This document shows, in pieces, positions 59,541 through 64,000 of a DNA stretch of 64,000 nucleotides. This DNA comes from Tricholoma matsutake. Taxonomy: Eukaryota > Basidiomycota > Agaricomycetes > Agaricales > Tricholomataceae. The stretch is from contig AP026550.1 of the NCBI GenBank assembly GCA_026075535.2, positions 4,402,001 through 4,466,000 on the forward strand, given 5' to 3'. Each line of letters begins with the position of its first letter. Within the stretch, counting starts at the first letter, position 1. Made by a program: the position numbers and the translations under genes. The notes beneath the pieces were generated by a model. That model searched no databases. It saw only the letters and a list, made by a program, of their open reading frames with translations, and was not told the DNA's origin.

Positions 59541-60191
59541 TATTAAGGGCAAAGCCTCAACCACTCGATCTAGTCGATGTCGTTCGATGAGTCGTTCGGC
59601 ACTAGTCCTCCTCAGAGCGTCCGACGTAAGATAGGTAGTGCACTCTAGCAGGGCTTCTGTGTAGAGTCGTTCAGGTTCATGCACTAAGGGGCTTCCTTAG
59701 TGGTTTCGAGTAAGTTCATGAGTTGCAAGTTAAGGCTGTAGAATGCCTAGATCTAAACTAAGGACATCCCTACTACAAGTCGCAGTACTTATACTAGAAG
59801 GGAGGTCCTTATCGTCCAATTGGAAAGGTAGATGCATATAAAGTAATAATAGAAACAATAGGCCTCATGCCTAGCATGAGGTGTCCGATGTCATGGATCT
59901 GATGTCAAGGATCCAATGTTGATTATGAGAGTCCGACGTCATGGACCTCATGTCAGGGGGCTGTCGTATCACAGCATGTGTGGGAGTGGGTTTGGGTGCA
60001 TGGAGTCACCATGCATCAAGGGTGCCTTCCACAGGAAGGGGATCGAATGCATGCAGTTGGCATGCATTGTGTGTGTGTCTGGTGTCAAGGGCATGCCCTA
60101 GGCATGAATCATGGAGTGCCTCCTGTCTGGAGGGGATTGTCGGGTCAGTCGGGTCAGTCGGGTTCCATGAGTTACAAGGAAAATTGTAACA
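59541..60191 (-). repeat. Gypsy-D 5' LTR (right copy)
   Basis: 651 bp, paired with 52135-52779, followed by CCATC at 60192-60196. The outer dinucleotide next to the internal region is TA where the other copy has TG. Confidence 0.95.
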
Positions 60192-60196
60192 CCATC

Positions 60197-61274
60197 TCCA
60201 TGGACTTCATTGAACAACTACCCGACTGACGGTCACACCGCTATCCTGGTCATTGTTGACCATCTCACCAAACAAGGCATCTTCATCCCAACTGTCAATG
60301 AAATCACAGCCCAAGAACTAGCCAACCTGTTCGTCCTCCACGTCTTCTCCAAGCATGGCGTTCCATCGCACGTCACTTGCGACCGGGGATCCGAGTTTGT
60401 CTCCCATTTCTTCTGTTCCCTCGGAAAAGTGCTCAACATGTGGATCCACTTCACTTCTGGTTATCACCCGCAAGGTGATGGTCAGACAGAACAACTAAAT
60501 CAGACCTTGGAGCAGTACCTCTGGATCTTCTGCAACTATCAGCAGGACAACTGGTCTCACCTCTTGCCCTTGAGCAAATTTGCCTACAACAATGCTCCTT
60601 CTGCCTCTACAGGCGTATCCTCTTTCTTTGCCAATAAAGGCTATCACCCGAACATCTCCGTCTTTCCAGAACGTGACTTAGCTTCACAGTGCACCTGTGA
60701 GTTCGTTGTTGACTTAGACGACCTTCATCAGGAGCTTCGGAAACAGCTTGCAGCCACTCAAGAGCATTATCAAGGTCCTGCAGACAAACATTGGGCACCC
60801 ACACCCGACTTCAACATTGGTGATTTCGCATATGTCACTGCGGAAAATATCTGCACCACCCGTCCTTCCAAGAAACTTTCCAAAAAGCACCATGGCCCCT
60901 TTGAAATCATTGCCTGCCTGGGCACTCACTCAGTCACCCTGTGGCTCCCGGATCACATGTGGGCCATTCACCCTGTTTTCCATGTCTCTCAACTAGAGAA
61001 ACACTCCCCAAACACAATTCCAAATTGAGTACAACCTCCACCTCCTCCAATCACCATCAACGACGAGCTTGAATATGAGATCGCCGAAGTCCTCAACTCC
61101 AAAGTTGACAACCAATGTCGCTGCAAGATTCTCTACCTCGTCCAATGGGAAGGCTACCAGGGAACCGATGAGGAGACCTCCTGGCTACCTGTTATGGAGC
61201 TTGACCATGCCCAAGAACTCCTTGCAGATTTTCACACTCACTACCTGCAGAAACCCGGACCATTACCCGCTTAA
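60197..61274 (+). pseudogene. Gypsy-C pol, last part (integrase core, chromodomain)
   Basis: Continues the integrase from 52134: SMDFIEQLP at the junction, a frameshift near 60232, then TDGHTAILVIVDHLTKQG (60229 onwards), GYHPQGDGQTEQLNQTLEQY near 60460 and the C-terminal integrase part to 61025. TGA at 61026-61028 precedes the chromodomain (YEIAEVLNSKVDNQCRCKIL near 61075). It ends at TAA 61272-61274. Removing Gypsy-D and one CCATC restores the WNSISMDF junction. Confidence 0.93.
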
Positions 61275-61355
61275 AGTCTATTCATGTTACTTATTCACTC
61301 AGTCTGAACTCAGAAACAAAATTCATTGAAAAGTTTTTTGGATCCGACCGGATCC

Positions 61356-62343
61356 CTACACTACATCCGCTTCTCCCTCTCCGTCTTCATCACCCTCTCC
61401 CCCAACTTCACCCTCTTCTCTGCCCTCGTCCTTCTCTTCACCCTCCTCACCTCCACTCTCACTCTCCTCCCTGTCATCCGCCCGCCTTTTCTCCAGATAC
61501 CTCTGGAAGGCTGCCCAGTCATCTCTGGACTTGCGGATCCTGCGTCTTTCCTGCTGGGACTCTCGCACCGCTTGCTCAACCTCCTCGTCACCCTCATTGC
61601 TCTCCTCCTCGGTGCTTTCTTCCTCCACCCACTCTGGGTCCAAGGCATCCCGGATCTCCCTGTCAACTCCCGCACCACATTGGCCACCTCAGTGAATCCC
61701 TTCCTTATCACCTTCATCACCTGTTGCATTACCTCCAGGTTATCCCTGGTCACCCCTGTCGTTCCCGCTGTTTTTGCTGGAGGGGCTTCCTGCCCCTCCC
61801 ACACTACCTCCTCGCACTTGTGTTTTATGCGTGTGCAGTTGTCACACATGCATCCCTTTGCACCCATCTTGAAACACAAGACCTTTTGATATTTGCATCT
61901 GGGCCACTTGTTAGTAAGAGAAGACTGAGAAAGGAAACCAGTACGCACCTTTTGCAAGGCAATGCAGCCTGCACCCGCACTGGACTCTCCAGCTCCTCCG
62001 ACCCCACTTGCACCGTGGACTTGGCAATCTTCTTCTTCTTTGGGGACTTGCTCCCCTCTGCCTCATCCTCCAGACCCATGGCCGCAGCTGCCCACTTTTT
62101 CTCCGCTCGTTTTGTGGCCGAAGCCTCCTTTCTCTGCACTGCTGCCTGGCGTGCCTCCTCCACCTTCGCTGCCTCCTCTGCTGCCTTCTGCGCCTCCTGC
62201 GCCCGATGCTCCTCCTCCCTTGCTGCCTCCTCCAGTTCCCTCACCTCCCGTTCCATCTGCTCTTTCATCTCCCGCTCCCTCTGTTTGTACTGAGCCTTCA
62301 TTGCAGCCAGCTTGAGTTGAGCAGAACCTGCTGGGGGGGACAT
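61356..62343 (-). pseudogene. Antisense gene in Gypsy-C: coiled coil plus Zn2Cys6-like cluster
   Basis: Minus-strand gene between the Gypsy-C pol stop and the 3' LTR. ATG 62343, then a long Glu/Lys/Ala-rich predicted coiled coil (about residues 10-75), a basic patch KSPKKKKIAK, and a 50-nt intron (61948-61899) with donor GTGCGT, branch site TACTAAC (61916-61910) and CAG. Splicing joins the Cys residues into C-X2-C-X6-C-X9-C-X2-C-X6-C, the spacing of fungal Zn2Cys6 DNA-binding clusters. A moderately conserved region follows (MQQVMKVIRKGFTEVANVVR). After a one-base frameshift near 61660 an acidic tail ends at 61356. I recall coiled-coil/Cys-cluster proteins of this type as multicopy in agaricomycetes. 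DNA binding is inferred. Confidence 0.75.
61899..61948 (-). other. Intron of the antisense gene
   Basis: 50 nt with GTGCGT donor, perfect TACTAAC branch sequence and CAG acceptor. Removing it aligns the two halves of the cysteine cluster in one frame. Confidence 0.85.
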
Positions 62344-62477
62344 TTTGTATAGGTGATGGGAGTAGGAAGTCAACAAAATTTTTCAACCAATTGCCACATC
62401 CAGAATTTTCAACCAACTTCCTCATTCAGACTCAAACCCTCACGTGCCTCATAGGCTCGGCACTAAGGGGGAAATAC

Positions 62478-63189
62478 TGTCAAGAACCATTCCTCACCCG
62501 ATCAGAACCCGCATTCCATCCAACTCTTTCCCGCATGTCTAACCCGACATTTGTCTACTCCTCCCAATTTTGTTCCTGGCCGCCTTGCACTGCCCACACT
62601 GCTGTGCACCAGGCTGCCTTGTACAGCACCCATGGCTGCCTTCCCAAGGCTGCCGTCTAGTTTTGCAAATTCGACTATGGATTCCTGTGTGGCCTCTGCT
62701 AGGTAATTTATCTACGCAGTCGAGACACTGCCACAGTTCCTGTTTCCATCCCGCTTTTATTCCAGACTCTAGTATTTAAGTTTAGTTAGTTTCACCTTGT
62801 ATTCCTCAGTTCGTATATTGACATAGACTTGACTTTAATCTGCCAATCAAAAACCTCCTTCTACTCCAAACCCCAGTTCTCTAAGAGTCTGAACTCTGTT
62901 TGACTCGACCTCCAGTCTCCCTCTGAAGTTCTAACCTCATCTGAACTTAACCTAAGTCCCTCTGTACTCCTTTCCACATTTACCTGCACTTTCCCGTCCC
63001 TACCTCCAAACCTCCAACTTGAAATTAGGACACCGGACGAGGTGAAGGGTGCAGCTTCTTACAAGCTGAAGCCAAGTCCTTTCCATTTCCCCTCCCTGCT
63101 GAATCTGCAATGACCCGACAACCTTCCATAAATAACACCCACAGTGTCCGATCGGATTCTGATGAACCCTCTAGGATCAGTTCTTAACA
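62478..63189 (+). repeat. Gypsy-C 3' LTR
   Basis: 712 bp, TGTCAAGAAC to GTTCTTAACA, directly followed by Plavaka-2 coding sequence in the minus sense. Confidence 0.95.
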
Positions 63190-63936
63190 AGCAGTAGATT
63201 CCTTGAGCTTCTGTTTATCAACAGGTAAAGGAATCTTCACAGAAGATTCTCTCCAACCAGCCTCTCCCAAAAACACAGCTTCATCCTCCATTGTATCAAG
63301 GCGGTGCAGCTCTTGAGAAGCACTAAAATCCTTCAGATCCCTGACATCGAAGTCCTCCTGAAGGATGACCTCCTTAACGAGACGGTCCAGCTCAGCAACA
63401 GACTTTTGGTTCAAACCAAAATAGAACCAGCTCATCAGCCGGTACACCATCGCATTGAGAAAAGGGTGGTAAATGTTCTCAGTGGCAGCATTGAACATTG
63501 CATCCACACCAGTCCACCAGCGTTGTCCAGATTCTGTTGATGGTTTTCCAGGAACATCATAGATGTCGTCTAGATCTTGATCGGCCTCAGGATCAGTAGT
63601 AGGAAAAGTTATGTATTCACGATATAACCCAAAGTCATCACAATCCATTGTAAAGAAGACAGGTTCAGGTGTATGTAGCAAAGGGGATGGGGATGGGGAG
63701 TGAGCGCCAGCAGGGGGGGTGGGATCTTGCACAGGTTCGGGAACATGGGGGACAGCTGTGTGGGATGATGGGACAAAATCCTCAAAATGATCCAGAAGGA
63801 ACCTGTGACGACCTGATCGTGTTGGTACCACCTCTTTTTGACTAGGCCCTGGCTCTGGCTCTGGATCCTGTTCAATCTCTCGTTCAATCTCCTCGACAAT
63901 CATAGGCACCTGGTCACTGTCATAAAGGAAAGCCAA
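63190..63936 (-). pseudogene. Plavaka-2 transposase-type gene, N-terminal part
   Basis: The minus-strand frame runs in from the right edge of the window, probably through an intron at about 63906-63956 (GTAAGT donor). It reads an acidic/Pro-rich region (EIEQDPEPEPGPSQKE), then a conserved N-terminal block: YHPFLNAMVYRLMSWFYFGL near 63450, KSVAELDRLVKEVILQEDFD near 63400 and AGWRESSVKIPLP near 63250. It is cut at 63190 by the Gypsy-C 3' LTR. Its C-terminal part is at 44437-45944. The gene start lies outside the window. Confidence 0.8.
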
Positions 63937-64000
63937 TTGTCTAACAATGAATGACTTACCTCCAGATTTGGTGGGTTCTCCTTCTCCGTCTTCTTACATT

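Larger units (their letters stand above)
52135..60191 (-). mobile_element. Gypsy-D: complete LTR retrotransposon nested in Gypsy-C
   Basis: 8057 bp on the minus strand with LTRs of 645 and 651 bp. Target duplication CCATC lies at 52130-52134 and 60192-60196, within the Gypsy-C integrase. The left LTR reads TGTTA to TAACA; the right copy starts TATTA. A G-rich purine tract (minus strand, 52783-52792) abuts the 3' LTR. Order on the minus strand: gag, protease, RT, RNase H, integrase, chromodomain, then a zinc-knuckle ORF and a membrane-helix ORF. It is younger than Gypsy-C by nesting. Confidence 0.97.
45945..63189 (+). mobile_element. Gypsy-C: chromovirus LTR retrotransposon carrying nested insertions
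   Basis: Ty3/Gypsy element with LTRs of 723 and 712 bp whose ends form a 10-bp inverted repeat (TGTCAAGAAC and GTTCTTGACA at the 5' copy). A purine tract (CTAAGGGGGAAATAC) precedes the 3' LTR. Without the insertions at 50117-51546 and 52135-60191 the element is about 7.7 kb. The flanks GTTTG and AGCAG do not match, so no target duplication is present. It sits between non-adjacent parts of the Plavaka-2 gene. Confidence 0.95.

Noticed and set aside
13102..62343. UGA read as a sense codon in this genome
   Set aside because: GCV2 uses no in-frame TGA, and duplicated segments in Gypsy-A show CGA in one copy and TGA in the other. Mutation of Arg codons is the simpler reading.
61326..62352. Long plus-strand frames rich in Leu, Pro and Ser
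   Set aside because: They are the opposite strand of the Glu/Lys-rich antisense gene, whose spliced cysteine pattern and coiled coil are more convincing.
1..64000. tRNA or rRNA genes
   Set aside because: I looked for A-box and B-box spaced motifs and conserved rRNA stretches and saw none I could support.

Overview
The window is a transposon-packed stretch of a basidiomycete, most likely agaricomycete, nuclear genome. The evidence is short introns (about 40-60 nt), a spliced mitochondrial glycine dehydrogenase gene, KDZ and Plavaka-type DNA transposases, and Ty3/Gypsy elements whose polyproteins end in chromodomains. No database search was possible; family names rest on motifs and on recalled family sequences.

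Layout, left to right. 1-6318: a broken KDZ transposase preceded by a minisatellite and split by a 1.0-kb insertion. 7303-10237: an unknown coiled-coil gene split by a 1.6-kb hAT-like non-autonomous element with an 8-bp target duplication, followed by a second hAT-like MITE and a Plavaka fragment. 11555-19699: a Tc1/mariner-like DDE transposase split by Gypsy-B (12711-18482, duplication GATGG). 20624-32872: an unknown minus-strand gene split by Gypsy-A (20768-30631, duplication CCTAT). 33131-36557: a nearly complete zinc-finger Plavaka transposase with stops. 38184-41968: GCV2, the one clearly intact host gene; I could join 16 exons into one 1005-residue frame. 43489-44187: a small unknown gene. 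44437-63936: a second Plavaka-type transposase on the minus strand, broken by Gypsy-C (45945-63189), which is itself broken by an unclassified 1.4-kb insertion and by Gypsy-D (52135-60191, duplication CCATC).

The strongest pattern is how the elements died. In Gypsy-B the whole gag-pol is one frame broken by ten stops, all TGA. Most other premature stops in the window are TGA as well, where the family normally has arginine. Within Gypsy-A, duplicated segments show CGA in one copy and TGA in the other, in both directions. The two LTRs of Gypsy-A differ at five bases, all at CpG. This fits deamination of methylated CpG in repeats, while GCV2 stays open.

The most interesting gene content lies outside standard gag-pol. 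Gypsy-C carries an antisense spliced gene whose exon junction creates a Zn2Cys6-like cysteine pattern. Gypsy-D carries a double zinc-knuckle ORF and a small membrane-helix ORF after integrase. Gypsy-A carries an approximately 800-codon third ORF, part of which is also present in inverted orientation where the gag core should be.
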